Shown here piece after piece: positions 1 through 4,913 of a stretch of DNA of 5,503 nt. How positions within the stretch are numbered: position 1 is the stretch's first letter; each line of letters begins with the position of its first letter. The notes beneath the pieces are model-generated. The model did not search any database and was not told the origin of the DNA. It worked only from the letters and a program-made list of their open reading frames with translations. Origin of the DNA: Pontimonas sp. (GTDB taxonomy: Bacteria > Actinomycetota > Actinomycetes > Actinomycetales > Microbacteriaceae). Location: assembly GCA_021741945.1 (NCBI GenBank), contig JAIOWV010000095.1, positions 1-5,503 on the forward strand, given 5' to 3'. The translations under genes were made by a program, and so were the position numbers.

Positions 1-1
1 T

Positions 2-316
2 CAGCAGCGCGGTGGCCTCGGCATCAAGGTTGCGAAACTCTCGGAGACGAGGGGCGGTTTGGCTGGTGCCTTGATCGTTGGCGAAGACGACGAGGTGCTC
101 GTCGTCTTAGAAAGCGGCAAGGTCGTCCGCTCCGGAGTTAATGAGGTTCCCGCCAAGGGCCGAGACACCATGGGTGTTGTTTTTGCGAGGATGGACGAGG
201 AAGATACCGTTCTTGGTATTGCGAGAAACCAGGATCGGGACCTCGAAGGCTCAGAAGACGGTAGTAGTCTCGAGCAAGAGCTACCGGCCGAGGACGAGAA
301 AGCAGAAGCCGAATGA
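2..316 (+). CDS. gyrA: DNA gyrase subunit A, C-terminal fragment (cut by window start)
   Basis: This is the final 104 codons of the A subunit of DNA gyrase, the type II topoisomerase that introduces negative supercoils using ATP. The open frame runs in from the window edge, so the start lies outside. The visible part belongs to the C-terminal DNA-wrapping beta-pinwheel. It begins with QQRGGLGIKVAKL, continues with the blade-like segment EDDEVLVVLESGKVVRS, and then has VPAKGRDTMGVVFAR, which resembles the last blades of actinobacterial GyrA. After the blade core, from about residue 77 of the fragment, comes an acidic Glu/Asp/Ser-rich tail (GSEDGSSLEQELPAEDEKAEAE in pieces), typical of a variable GyrA tail. 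The stop codon overlaps the ATG of the next gene (ATGA), so the two are probably co-transcribed and translationally coupled. The identification is firm, resting on both sequence and context. Confidence 0.95.
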   Translation, partial: QQRGGLGIKVAKLSETRGGLAGALIVGEDDEVLVVLESGKVVRSGVNEVPAKGRDTMGVVFARMDEEDTVLGIARNQDRDLEGSEDGSSLEQELPAEDEKAEAE

Positions 317-720
317 CCACTCCTGAGACAGAAGTTCCGACCAGGAAAGCCTCTGTAGCGACGGCAAAACAGGTTCGTCTGAACCTCGTTTACATTGATC
401 TCTGGTCGGCAGTGAAGGTCTCCGCCATGGTGGCGGTGGCCATCTCGGTCGCGGTCTTTTTGACCGTGATTCTGAGTTGGCTCTTGCTGAGCGCGGTCGG
501 TGTTATCGGCGCTTTGGAAGGCGTCATTGGCGACATCCTCGGTGATGGCGGTGGCGGCGTTCTCGCCTTGCTCGAATTTGGACAGGTGTTGTTGCTTGCA
601 TTTGTTGGCGCGCTCATCAACATTGTGTCGCTAACTGTTCTGGGCTCGGTGGGCGCTGTCTTGTACAACGCCATTGGCCGGTTCACCGGGGGATTGACTG
701 TGGGGTTCACCAACACCTAG
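313..720 (+). CDS. DUF3566 family two-span membrane protein
   Basis: This 135-aa membrane protein is of the DUF3566 type, a family found almost exclusively in Actinobacteria directly after gyrA; its function is not established. Residues 1-18 are a short polar N-terminus (far shorter than the long Pro/Ala-rich tails of some homologues). They are followed by the conserved-looking QVRLNLVYIDLWSAVKVS at about 20-37. The first membrane span covers about 34-60. A Gly-rich loop (GDILGDGGGGV, about 73-83) follows, then a second span at about 91-117 and the family-like ending NAIGRFTGGLTVGFTN (119-134). The ATG overlaps the gyrA stop by 4 bp and there is no strong Shine-Dalgarno sequence, so translation probably depends on coupling to gyrA. 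No terminator is visible before the tRNA genes that follow. Confidence 0.9.
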   Translation: MTTPETEVPTRKASVATAKQVRLNLVYIDLWSAVKVSAMVAVAISVAVFLTVILSWLLLSAVGVIGALEGVIGDILGDGGGGVLALLEFGQVLLLAFVGALINIVSLTVLGSVGAVLYNAIGRFTGGLTVGFTNT

Positions 721-724
721 CCGA

Positions 725-755
725 TTGGGAGCGAACGGCCTCCTTACGCTAATGT
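725..755 (+). promoter_or_regulatory. Candidate promoter for the tRNA-Ile/tRNA-Ala unit
   Basis: TTGGGA at 725-730 matches the -35 consensus TTGACA at 4 of 6 positions. TAATGT at 750-755 fits the TAnnnT form of the actinobacterial -10. The spacer is 19 bp, longer than ideal. It would start transcription around 762-764, a few bases before the mature tRNA-Ile at 770. An overlapping alternative -10 is TACGCT at 745-750. Read-through from gyrA is also possible because no terminator is visible upstream. Confidence 0.25.
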
Positions 756-769
756 CGTATTCGGTCTTC

Positions 770-843
770 GGGGCTATAGCTCAGGTGGTTAGAGCGCTTC
801 GCTGATAACGAAGAGGTCCCAGGTTCAAGTCCTGGTAGCCCCA
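770..843 (+). tRNA. tRNA-Ile (anticodon GAT)
   Basis: This 74-nt tRNA folds as a complete cloverleaf. The acceptor stem pairs GGGGCTA (770-776) with TAGCCCC (836-842), and the discriminator A is at 843. The anticodon stem pairs CTTCG (797-801) with CGAAG (809-813) around the loop CTGATAA, with anticodon GAT at 804-806, which reads isoleucine ATC/ATT codons. The T arm contains GGTTCAAGTCC. The 3' CCA is not encoded (the next bases are CGC), so it must be added post-transcriptionally. It lies 25 nt before tRNA-Ala, so the pair is probably one transcript, as usual in this neighbourhood. Confidence 0.98.
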
Positions 844-868
844 CGCAAGACCACACAACTAAATATGA

Positions 869-941
869 GGGGCCTTAGCTCAATTGGTAGAGCGCCTGCT
901 TTGCAAGCAGGAGGTCAGGGGTTCGATTCCCCTAGGCTCCA
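869..941 (+). tRNA. tRNA-Ala (anticodon TGC)
   Basis: This is a 73-nt tRNA. The acceptor stem pairs GGGGCCT (869-875) with AGGCTCC (934-940) and includes a G3-U70 wobble pair, the classic identity element for alanyl-tRNA synthetase. The discriminator A is at 941. The anticodon stem pairs CCTGC (895-899) with GCAGG (907-911) around the loop TTTGCAA, with anticodon TGC at 902-904. The T arm contains GGGGTTCGATTCCCC. No CCA is encoded. It is the second gene of the tRNA-Ile/tRNA-Ala pair. Confidence 0.98.
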
Positions 942-982
942 CGAGTAGTTCGTCACCCACCGGGGCTTCCCTGCTCAACTAA

Positions 983-988
983 TAGTCT
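983..988 (+). promoter_or_regulatory. Candidate -10 element for leaderless transcription of the lipoprotein gene
   Basis: TAGTCT fits TAnnnT and lies 6 bases before the ATG at 995, so the predicted transcription start falls on or next to the start codon. No convincing -35 is seen 16-18 bp upstream, where the sequence is GC-rich. The gene has no Shine-Dalgarno sequence just before its ATG, which agrees with leaderless translation. Confidence 0.35.
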
Positions 989-994
989 GGGTGT

Positions 995-2089
995 ATGCGT
1001 TTGCGGTTTACTTCATTTTTATCAATTGTTGTCTTCTTGATGGCTGGTTGCGCCGCTTCCAATCCTGTTCCCACAACAGAAGTAGACGCTGAAGCGGTCG
1101 AACAAGGTGCCGTCGAACCAGAGCCTTCCTTGGCACCCGCCCTGCCTACCCCGCGTTGGACATCGGAAGTGAGCTCAAAGTTTGATTCGCCCTGGCCGAC
1201 GGATGTGACCATCGACGAGCTCATCAACACCGCTCTGTTTCGCTCGAACGAATTTTTTGATGAAGCTCGTGTCCCTGATTGTGTTGTGCCGTATCGGTTG
1301 CATCTAGGTGACCCAATGTTGGATGTCCATAAACCCATGGTCGAAGACTTAGTTCTAAACACAACGGAGCTCTTCTGTGATTACCTCGACAGCGAGCTGA
1401 TTGTCATAGGTGGCAACTATGACTTCGTGCTCGAGGTGATGGCGGAAAACCAGTATCCCGGGGATGACTTCGGCGGCGTTTGCGGCTACCCCGTCGAAAA
1501 TGACTACGCGAGCGCATGTGCATCTAAAGGTGTGGCGTGGATTGGAATCAATTGGGGTCGGATGCGAGGCGGCGAGGTATTCACCGAGGGGCGAAGAATC
1601 ACAATTGCTGCGCATGAAATCTTCCACCTAATACATGATGGGCTCGACCCAGACGCAGCAGGACAAAGCCCGCCCCCGGGGACACCAAATTTTCGACCGG
1701 TCTGGTACATAGAGGGAGGGGGAGAATTTTTCGGGAGGATTATCGCCAGCTACCTCGAGCTCTACCCCTATGACAGGTTCACGCCCACCGATAGGAGCGG
1801 AGCCTTTCTTGAAGTCAGTTACCTTTCCGATCTTGAATTGCTCGAAGTGAGCCAACAGCGAGCTTTCGGCACAGAAAACTACTTTTCCGGTCAGCGAGCT
1901 ATGGAATACATGGTTGCAAGTAAGGGAATGGGAGCGGTACTCGAGGTTTGGGAGAACCTGGGCGACGGGATGAATTTTTATCAAGCATTTGAGTCAGCTA
2001 TGGGAATAACCGTCGAGGAGTTCTACGAAAAGTTTGAGGTTATGCATACAAATTTGTATGCTACCGATCTCGTCACAAACGAATACTGA
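995..2089 (+). CDS. Secreted lipoprotein, probable zinc metallopeptidase (HExxH, gluzincin / Peptidase_MA-like)
   Basis: This 364-aa protein is probably anchored outside the cytoplasmic membrane. Residues 1-18 form a signal peptide (Arg at 2 and 4, then a hydrophobic core) ending in a lipobox-like LMAGC, so C19 would be the lipidated residue. A Glu/Pro/Ala-rich linker follows to about residue 55. The catalytic motif HEIFH is at 207-211: H207 and H211 would bind zinc and E208 would be the general base. The segment VWYIEGGGEFFG (236-247) matches the W-x-x-E-G pattern of gluzincins, making E240 the likely third ligand. The end (about 300-350, with YMVASKGMGAVLEVWENL and AFESAMGITVEEFYEKF) resembles the C-terminal helices of Peptidase_MA_2-like proteins. 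C96, C128, C163 and C175 could form disulfides. The substrate is unknown. Codon use is less GC-biased than in neighbouring genes, with several ATA, AGG and GGA codons. The ATG at 995 is the only start that preserves the signal peptide. Confidence 0.85.
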   Translation: MRLRFTSFLSIVVFLMAGCAASNPVPTTEVDAEAVEQGAVEPEPSLAPALPTPRWTSEVSSKFDSPWPTDVTIDELINTALFRSNEFFDEARVPDCVVPYRLHLGDPMLDVHKPMVEDLVLNTTELFCDYLDSELIVIGGNYDFVLEVMAENQYPGDDFGGVCGYPVENDYASACASKGVAWIGINWGRMRGGEVFTEGRRITIAAHEIFHLIHDGLDPDAAGQSPPPGTPNFRPVWYIEGGGEFFGRIIASYLELYPYDRFTPTDRSGAFLEVSYLSDLELLEVSQQRAFGTENYFSGQRAMEYMVASKGMGAVLEVWENLGDGMNFYQAFESAMGITVEEFYEKFEVMHTNLYATDLVTNEY

Positions 2090-2182
2090 AAATAGTCGTA
2101 ATTTTTGGTTGTAATTTCGAAAAACAGAGCCTCAAACAAGCCGATCTAGAAGCGAGTGGATCTAACTGGGCTCCACAAATTC

Positions 2183-2210
2183 TTGCAGCTGACGGACGTT
2201 GTCGTAGACT
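2183..2210 (+). promoter_or_regulatory. Candidate leaderless promoter for the 67-aa / DUF4287 gene pair
   Basis: TTGCAG at 2183-2188 is a partial -35 match and TAGACT at 2205-2210 fits TAnnnT, with a 16-bp spacer. The hexamer ends 7 bases before the ATG at 2218, which places the transcription start on the start codon. There is no Shine-Dalgarno sequence upstream of that ATG. Together these suggest a leaderless mRNA. Confidence 0.45.
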
Positions 2211-2217
2211 GCCCTCC

Positions 2218-2421
2218 ATGCCTGACGCGTACTACTTTGTGGACGTGAACACGACGACGCTCGAGATCGGCGCGATTGGCGTGACCGCTGCCGCTAACCA
2301 CTCCGGTGACAGTGGCGATGACGACATCCACCGCATCTTCCTTCCCTCTGAAGGCCAGTACAACAAGTTGATCGCCAAGATTGCGCCAGCCCGCCTGGCC
2401 GACCTCTCAGTTTCGTCGTGA
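2218..2421 (+). CDS. Small acidic protein of unknown function, coupled to DUF4287 gene
   Basis: This 67-aa protein is not one I recognise. Its coding nature is supported by a strong preference for G/C at third codon positions and by a 4-base overlap (GTGA) with the following DUF4287 gene. The sequence has a strand-like N-terminus (MPDAYYFVDVNTTTLEIGAI). A polar, acidic middle follows (HSGDSGDDDIH, about 28-38), then a possibly helical end (EGQYNKLIAKIAPARLADL). There is no signal peptide or membrane span, so it is presumably cytoplasmic. The ATG at 2218 is the first standard start in the frame. The frame stays open upstream to about 2089 but has no ATG/GTG/TTG there, and a -10-like hexamer sits 7 bases before the ATG. 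The overlap with DUF4287 suggests the two products are needed together, but no function can be assigned. Confidence 0.65.
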   Translation: MPDAYYFVDVNTTTLEIGAIGVTAAANHSGDSGDDDIHRIFLPSEGQYNKLIAKIAPARLADLSVSS

Positions 2422-2633
2422 CTCACGCCATTAAGGGCCCCCAGAGCTACTTCCCCTCCATTGAGAAGAAATACGGCCACCCAGTGGCCCACTGGTTCGG
2501 TGTGCTTGCTGCGCATACCAACAAACCCCACATGGCTATGGTCGAGGTTTTGAAGAGCGAGTACGGGCTGGGACATGGTCACGCGAACGCTCTGGTCGCA
2601 TACTTCCGGTCACAGCATCCGGACTCCGATTAG
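2418..2633 (+). CDS. DUF4287 domain protein
   Basis: This 71-aa protein consists almost wholly of a DUF4287-like domain. The recognisable pieces are GPQSYFPSIEKKYGHPVAHW (residues 7-26), HMAMVEVLKSEY (38-49) and GLGHGHANALVAYFR (50-64). The small helical family is common in bacteria; its function is not established. In some relatives DUF4287 is joined to another domain (DUF5655), but here it stands alone and ends right after the domain. The GTG start at 2418 overlaps the stop of the preceding 67-aa gene (GTGA), so translation is probably coupled. An N-terminal extension is excluded by the conserved SYFPSIEKKYG block near the start. It is likely cytoplasmic, with no signal or membrane segments. 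Confidence 0.85.
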   Translation: MTHAIKGPQSYFPSIEKKYGHPVAHWFGVLAAHTNKPHMAMVEVLKSEYGLGHGHANALVAYFRSQHPDSD

Positions 2634-2746
2634 ACCAGCGGGGCGCCACTGAGGTCTCGGGAGTAGCGCGAAGAGCCTCCGCGCACTAAAGCCGGTAAAG
2701 ATATGGCCTAGAAATTGAGTTACTTTCTCCCTGCCGTGTTCCTAGG

Positions 2747-2768
2747 ATTGTCACCCTAGGGTGACAAT
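2747..2768. promoter_or_regulatory. Perfect 22-bp palindrome, candidate operator (or terminator stem)
   Basis: The half-site ATTGTCACCCT (2747-2757) is followed directly by its exact reverse complement (2758-2768). The left edge overlaps a TAnnnT hexamer (TAGGAT, 2743-2748), so a dimeric regulator bound here would cover the -10 and transcription start of the downstream two-gene unit. An extra CCTAGG at 2741-2746 repeats the palindrome core. An alternative reading is an intrinsic terminator for the upstream gene pair: a 9-bp stem with a CTAG loop, followed by TTTTCGATTTT at 2768-2778. I do not recognise the half-site as that of any specific regulator. Confidence 0.55.
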
Positions 2769-2782
2769 TTTCGATTTTGACC

Positions 2783-2789
2783 AAAGGGG
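2783..2789 (+). promoter_or_regulatory. Ribosome binding site deciding the start at 2794
   Basis: AAAGGGG lies 4 bases before a GTG at 2794. It favours this GTG over the in-frame GTG at 2761, which sits inside the palindrome and has no Shine-Dalgarno sequence. Confidence 0.5.
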
Positions 2790-2793
2790 TGGC

Positions 2794-3009
2794 GTGGAGG
2801 ACTTAGACCAGGCCGCCTATCTCACCCAGCGGCTGAGAAGACTCCAGCCTGAGCCTTATGAGCTGCAAATCGAGCGCACAAAAAAACGTGCTGGGCGGGT
2901 GGGCTTTGCGCTCGGCAGCCTTGTGTCCCTCGCACTTGTTGGTGCTGGGATAGCAACGCTCTATTTCGTGCCCGAGGCGCTGGCTTCTTTGCTCGCGGTG
3001 ATCGACTAA
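2794..3009 (+). CDS. Small single-span membrane protein of unknown function
   Basis: From the GTG at 2794 this gene encodes 71 aa; an in-frame GTG at 2761 would add 11 residues. I prefer 2794 because it has a Shine-Dalgarno-like AAAGGGG and leaves the palindrome outside the coding region. The first 35 residues are polar and charged (EDLDQAAYLTQRLRRLQPEP), ending in a basic cluster RTKKRAGR at 28-35. A membrane span follows at about 36-58 (VGFALGSLVSLALVGAGIATLYF) and then a short hydrophobic tail. The positive cluster before the span predicts a cytoplasmic N-terminus. I do not recognise the family. The stop at 3007-3009 is 2 bases from the next ATG, so the two genes form one transcription unit. 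Confidence 0.65.
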   Translation: MEDLDQAAYLTQRLRRLQPEPYELQIERTKKRAGRVGFALGSLVSLALVGAGIATLYFVPEALASLLAVID

Positions 3010-3011
3010 CG

Positions 3012-3326
3012 ATGGCGATAGACCCTGCTGTGCGGCGCAAGTTCCGCAAGACGCTGGAGGGCAAGTTAGAGGTTGCTGCGCTCAAGAACCAGCGGGTTAT
3101 TGTGTCGTGGGAGGTCTCATCGTCTTACGACCGCGTGGCCATCGTGTGCCACGAGTCGACGTTCAGTGAGCGGGTGATTGACCACCTCGCCACCTCGTTG
3201 ACCAGACTCCTCGGGGTCGGGAAGAGCCTGGAGATCGTGGATCGGAACCTCACCAGCCTGACGGTGGAGTGTGTCCCTCAGGCGGGAACCGCTGTGTTGC
3301 TCCGTCGTGCCTATCCGATTGACTGA
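3012..3326 (+). CDS. Hypothetical 104-aa protein, second gene of the unit
   Basis: This 104-aa protein is not a recognised family. It has no signal peptide or membrane span, so it is probably cytoplasmic. It starts with a basic, probably helical segment (PAVRRKFRKTLEGKLEVAALK, in pieces, residues 5-25). A pattern of alternating predicted strands and helices follows: RVIVSWEV, RVAIVCHE, then a helix SERVIDHLATSLTRLL, then SLEIVDRN and SLTVECVP. This suggests a compact alpha/beta domain. G/C-rich third positions support coding. It begins 2 bases after the membrane-protein gene and is probably translated from the same mRNA; the two products may act together at the membrane, but this is inference only. 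Its stop codon (3324-3326) directly abuts the stop of sbtB on the opposite strand (3327-3329). Confidence 0.65.
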   Translation: MAIDPAVRRKFRKTLEGKLEVAALKNQRVIVSWEVSSSYDRVAIVCHESTFSERVIDHLATSLTRLLGVGKSLEIVDRNLTSLTVECVPQAGTAVLLRRAYPID

Positions 3327-3626
3327 CTAGTAGCGCTCGTCGCGCAGCACCTCAACGTCTGCGACCCAGGCGCTCACCGCATAGTGGGGGAAGTAGTCGG
3401 CGGTGAGTCTCTCGAGGACCGCATCGAGGACTGCCTCTGTGAGGACAGACTCAATTCGGACATTACCGCCCGAGATGTCGCCAGCTCGTTGGTTTCGGTG
3501 GCCCTCGCCGTGGGCGGTGGATACCGTGTGGCCCCGGGCGCCACAGTCGTGGAGGACCGCCACCAGCCTCTTTTCAAGACTGGATTCAGCCACGATGGTG
3601 AGTAGCTTCCGGCGACTTCTGGTCAT
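3327..3626 (-). CDS. sbtB: PII-like protein SbtB, regulator of bicarbonate transporter SbtA
   Basis: This 99-aa protein looks like SbtB of the PII superfamily. In cyanobacteria SbtB is a trimer that binds adenine nucleotides including cAMP and controls SbtA at the membrane. The visible pattern is a first strand KLLTIVAESSLEKRLVAVL (7-25), GARGHTVSTAHGEGHRNQR (29-47) leading into the T-loop, then NVRIESVLTE (55-64). The last helix and strand are ADYFPHYAVSAWVADVEVLR (76-95). GxGxRN in the T-loop entry and AxVEVLR near the end correspond to features of Synechocystis SbtB. The protein stops at DERY and lacks the C-terminal Cys-Gly-Pro-x-Gly-Cys loop known there. C28 is its only cysteine. The ATG overlaps the sbtA stop (ATGA), so expression is coupled to the transporter. 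The last gene of the operon, it ends against a convergent gene with no terminator visible. Confidence 0.87.
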   Translation of the reverse strand: MTRSRRKLLTIVAESSLEKRLVAVLHDCGARGHTVSTAHGEGHRNQRAGDISGGNVRIESVLTEAVLDAVLERLTADYFPHYAVSAWVADVEVLRDERY

Positions 3627-4606
3627 GAGATCAAGTCTGCCAGGAAGGTGCTGAGGGAGTGCAAGAGGGGAATTCCTGCGATGAGATTGAACGGGAACGT
3701 CACGCCAAGCGCCGCGGTGAGGTAGATGCCGGGGCTCGCCTCCGGCAACGCCAAACGAACAGCCGCGGGGGCGGCTATGTAGGAGGCGGAGGCGCTCATC
3801 ACGCCAAGAATCGTGGCACCACCGAGGCTAAGCCCAGCCATGTGGCCAGCAACTACCCCAAGGGAACCGGAGACCAGAGGGAACCAGATACCAAACGCCA
3901 CGACTGGCCAACCACCAAGGCCAAGATCCTTGAGTCGGCGACCCGCCACAATGCCGAGCTCCAGAAGAAACAGGGTCAGGATGCCGGGGAATAATCCTGA
4001 GAACAGCGGCTCGATTCCTTGGTAGCCACTGGCGCCGGTGATGAGTCCAACGCCGAGCCCACCGACGAGCAACACAATCGATCTACCTGTGAGCACCTCT
4101 TGAAGTGTTCCTCTCCAGCTGACGTTGGCGGAGGCGCCACGACTGGCCAAGAGGAGGCCCACAATGATGCCGGGGACTTCCATCGTGGCCAGCAGTGTGG
4201 TGACAAAGCCTTCATAGCTCACACCTATGGTGTCCAGGAAAACGAGGGTCGCCGTAAATGTGACCAGGGAGGTGGATCCGTAATGGGCTGCCAGTGCCCC
4301 ACGATTCACTCTGTCCAGTCGGGAGGTGACCCGCAGGCCAACGAAGGCAAGAATCGGGATGATGATTCCCAGTACAACGGTTGCTAAGAGCGGGAGTGCC
4401 ACGTCGCTCCAGGTCGCGTCTGAGAGCGATACCCCACCCTTCACACCAATAGCGAGCAGCAGATAGATCGACAGAGCTTGATAGACCGGCTCTGGCAGAC
4501 GAAGGTCGCTCTTGATGCTTACCGCAATCAGACCGAGCGCGAAAGCGAGAACGGGAGGTGACGTGAGGTTGATCAGCGCGAGGCTGAGTGTTTCGGCGAG
4601 GCTCAT
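3623..4606 (-). CDS. sbtA: SbtA family sodium-dependent bicarbonate transporter
   Basis: This 327-aa integral membrane protein belongs to the SbtA family (once DUF897), known in cyanobacteria as high-affinity Na+/HCO3- symporters. Around ten spans in two halves are expected. Family-like motifs are LAIGVKGGVSL (51-61), HYGSTSLVTF (108-117), MEVPGIIVG (142-150), ELGIVAGRRL (216-225), and near the end SASASYIAAPAAVRLALPEA (271-290) followed by LGVTFPFNLIAGIPL (300-314). The Ser/Thr-rich segment at 110-115 and the matching SASAS at 271-275 occupy the positions where substrate and Na+ bind in known structures. It is shorter than the Synechocystis protein (374 aa), mainly through a short central cytoplasmic linker (about 154-174). 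It overlaps the upstream regulator gene and the downstream sbtB by 4 bases each. Its substrate in this organism is inferred from the family and the SbtB partner. Confidence 0.9.
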   Translation of the reverse strand: MSLAETLSLALINLTSPPVLAFALGLIAVSIKSDLRLPEPVYQALSIYLLLAIGVKGGVSLSDATWSDVALPLLATVVLGIIIPILAFVGLRVTSRLDRVNRGALAAHYGSTSLVTFTATLVFLDTIGVSYEGFVTTLLATMEVPGIIVGLLLASRGASANVSWRGTLQEVLTGRSIVLLVGGLGVGLITGASGYQGIEPLFSGLFPGILTLFLLELGIVAGRRLKDLGLGGWPVVAFGIWFPLVSGSLGVVAGHMAGLSLGGATILGVMSASASYIAAPAAVRLALPEASPGIYLTAALGVTFPFNLIAGIPLLHSLSTFLADLIS

Positions 4607-4887
4607 GATCGAAGCGCACCGAGAGACTGGATAAGTTCACCGATAGTCCGATGAGCACTGGTCGGGTGCCGGAGAGGCCCCTCAGTGTTGATTTCGTAGT
4701 GGTTTCGCCGGCCCATCTTGCGCTTGGTGATGTACTCGGCTCCCTCGAGGTCCTTCAGAATCGACGTCACCGACCTTGAGGTGACTCCGGCCTGAAGGGC
4801 CAGGTTGTCAATCGTCTCGTCAGGGTTTTTCGCCAAGAGAATCAACACATGTCCGTGATGACTCAAGAACGTCCACGACTTGCTCAT
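4603..4887 (-). CDS. Winged helix-turn-helix transcriptional regulator of the sbtAB operon
   Basis: This 94-aa DNA-binding protein is a compact winged-helix domain of the MarR/ArsR-like kind. It opens with SWTFLSHHGHVLILLAKNPD (4-23), followed by the HTH: TIDNLALQAGVTSRSVTSIL (25-44), where TSRSVTSILKDLE is the recognition helix region. The wing is YITKRKMGRRNHYEIN (52-67), rich in Arg and Lys. A tail PLRHPTSAHRTIGELIQSLG (71-90) is a pattern I associate with a widespread family of small bacterial regulators in this fold. No sensory cysteine or metal-binding set is visible, though several His residues are present (10, 11, 13, 63, 74, 79). A Shine-Dalgarno GAGGA (complement of 4894-4898) sits 6 bases before the ATG. 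The stop overlaps the sbtA start (ATGA). First in the operon, it very likely controls sbtAB and itself; whether as repressor or activator is unknown. Confidence 0.88.
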   Translation of the reverse strand: MSKSWTFLSHHGHVLILLAKNPDETIDNLALQAGVTSRSVTSILKDLEGAEYITKRKMGRRNHYEINTEGPLRHPTSAHRTIGELIQSLGALRS

Positions 4888-4913
4888 TGGCTTTCCTCAC
4901 TGACCGGGCTATC

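Larger units (their letters stand above)
2634..2793. other. Intergenic region with promoter-like sequence and palindrome
   Basis: This 160-base gap separates the DUF4287 gene from the next two-gene unit. The first half is GC-rich and contains a short GC stem (GCGCG 2666-2670 with CGCGC 2680-2684) that lacks a T run, so I do not call it a terminator. The second half holds a TAnnnT hexamer (TAGGAT, 2743-2748), the perfect palindrome at 2747-2768, a T-rich stretch after it and a Shine-Dalgarno-like AAAGGGG at 2783-2789. Confidence 0.6.

Noticed and set aside
2156..2176. Inverted repeat GTGGA / TCCAC with an 11-base loop
   Set aside because: Only 5 bp per arm, with no T run after it and no clear relation to a promoter; likely by chance.
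2089..2217. Open frame upstream of the ATG at 2218 that could extend the 67-aa protein
   Set aside because: It contains no ATG, GTG or TTG in frame, is AT-rich at its left end, and a -10-like hexamer sits right before 2218, so it reads as intergenic.
2232..2582. Minus-strand 116-codon frame opposite the DUF4287 pair
   Set aside because: It overlaps two better-supported genes, one with recognisable DUF4287 motifs, and its own translation shows no family pattern.
2666..2684. GC stem GCGCG / CGCGC as terminator of the DUF4287 unit
   Set aside because: The stem is only 5 bp with a 9-base loop and is followed by ACTAAAGCC rather than a T run.
2761..2793. Longer start (GTG 2761) for the small membrane protein
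   Set aside because: It lies inside the perfect palindrome with no Shine-Dalgarno sequence; the GTG at 2794 has AAAGGGG upstream. It remains possible if the mRNA starts near 2755.
3659..4387. Several plus-strand open frames opposite sbtA, 70-122 codons long
   Set aside because: Their translations are low-complexity and rich in Gly, Arg, Asn and Pro with no domain pattern, while the minus strand encodes a clear SbtA protein. They are shadows of sbtA codon bias.
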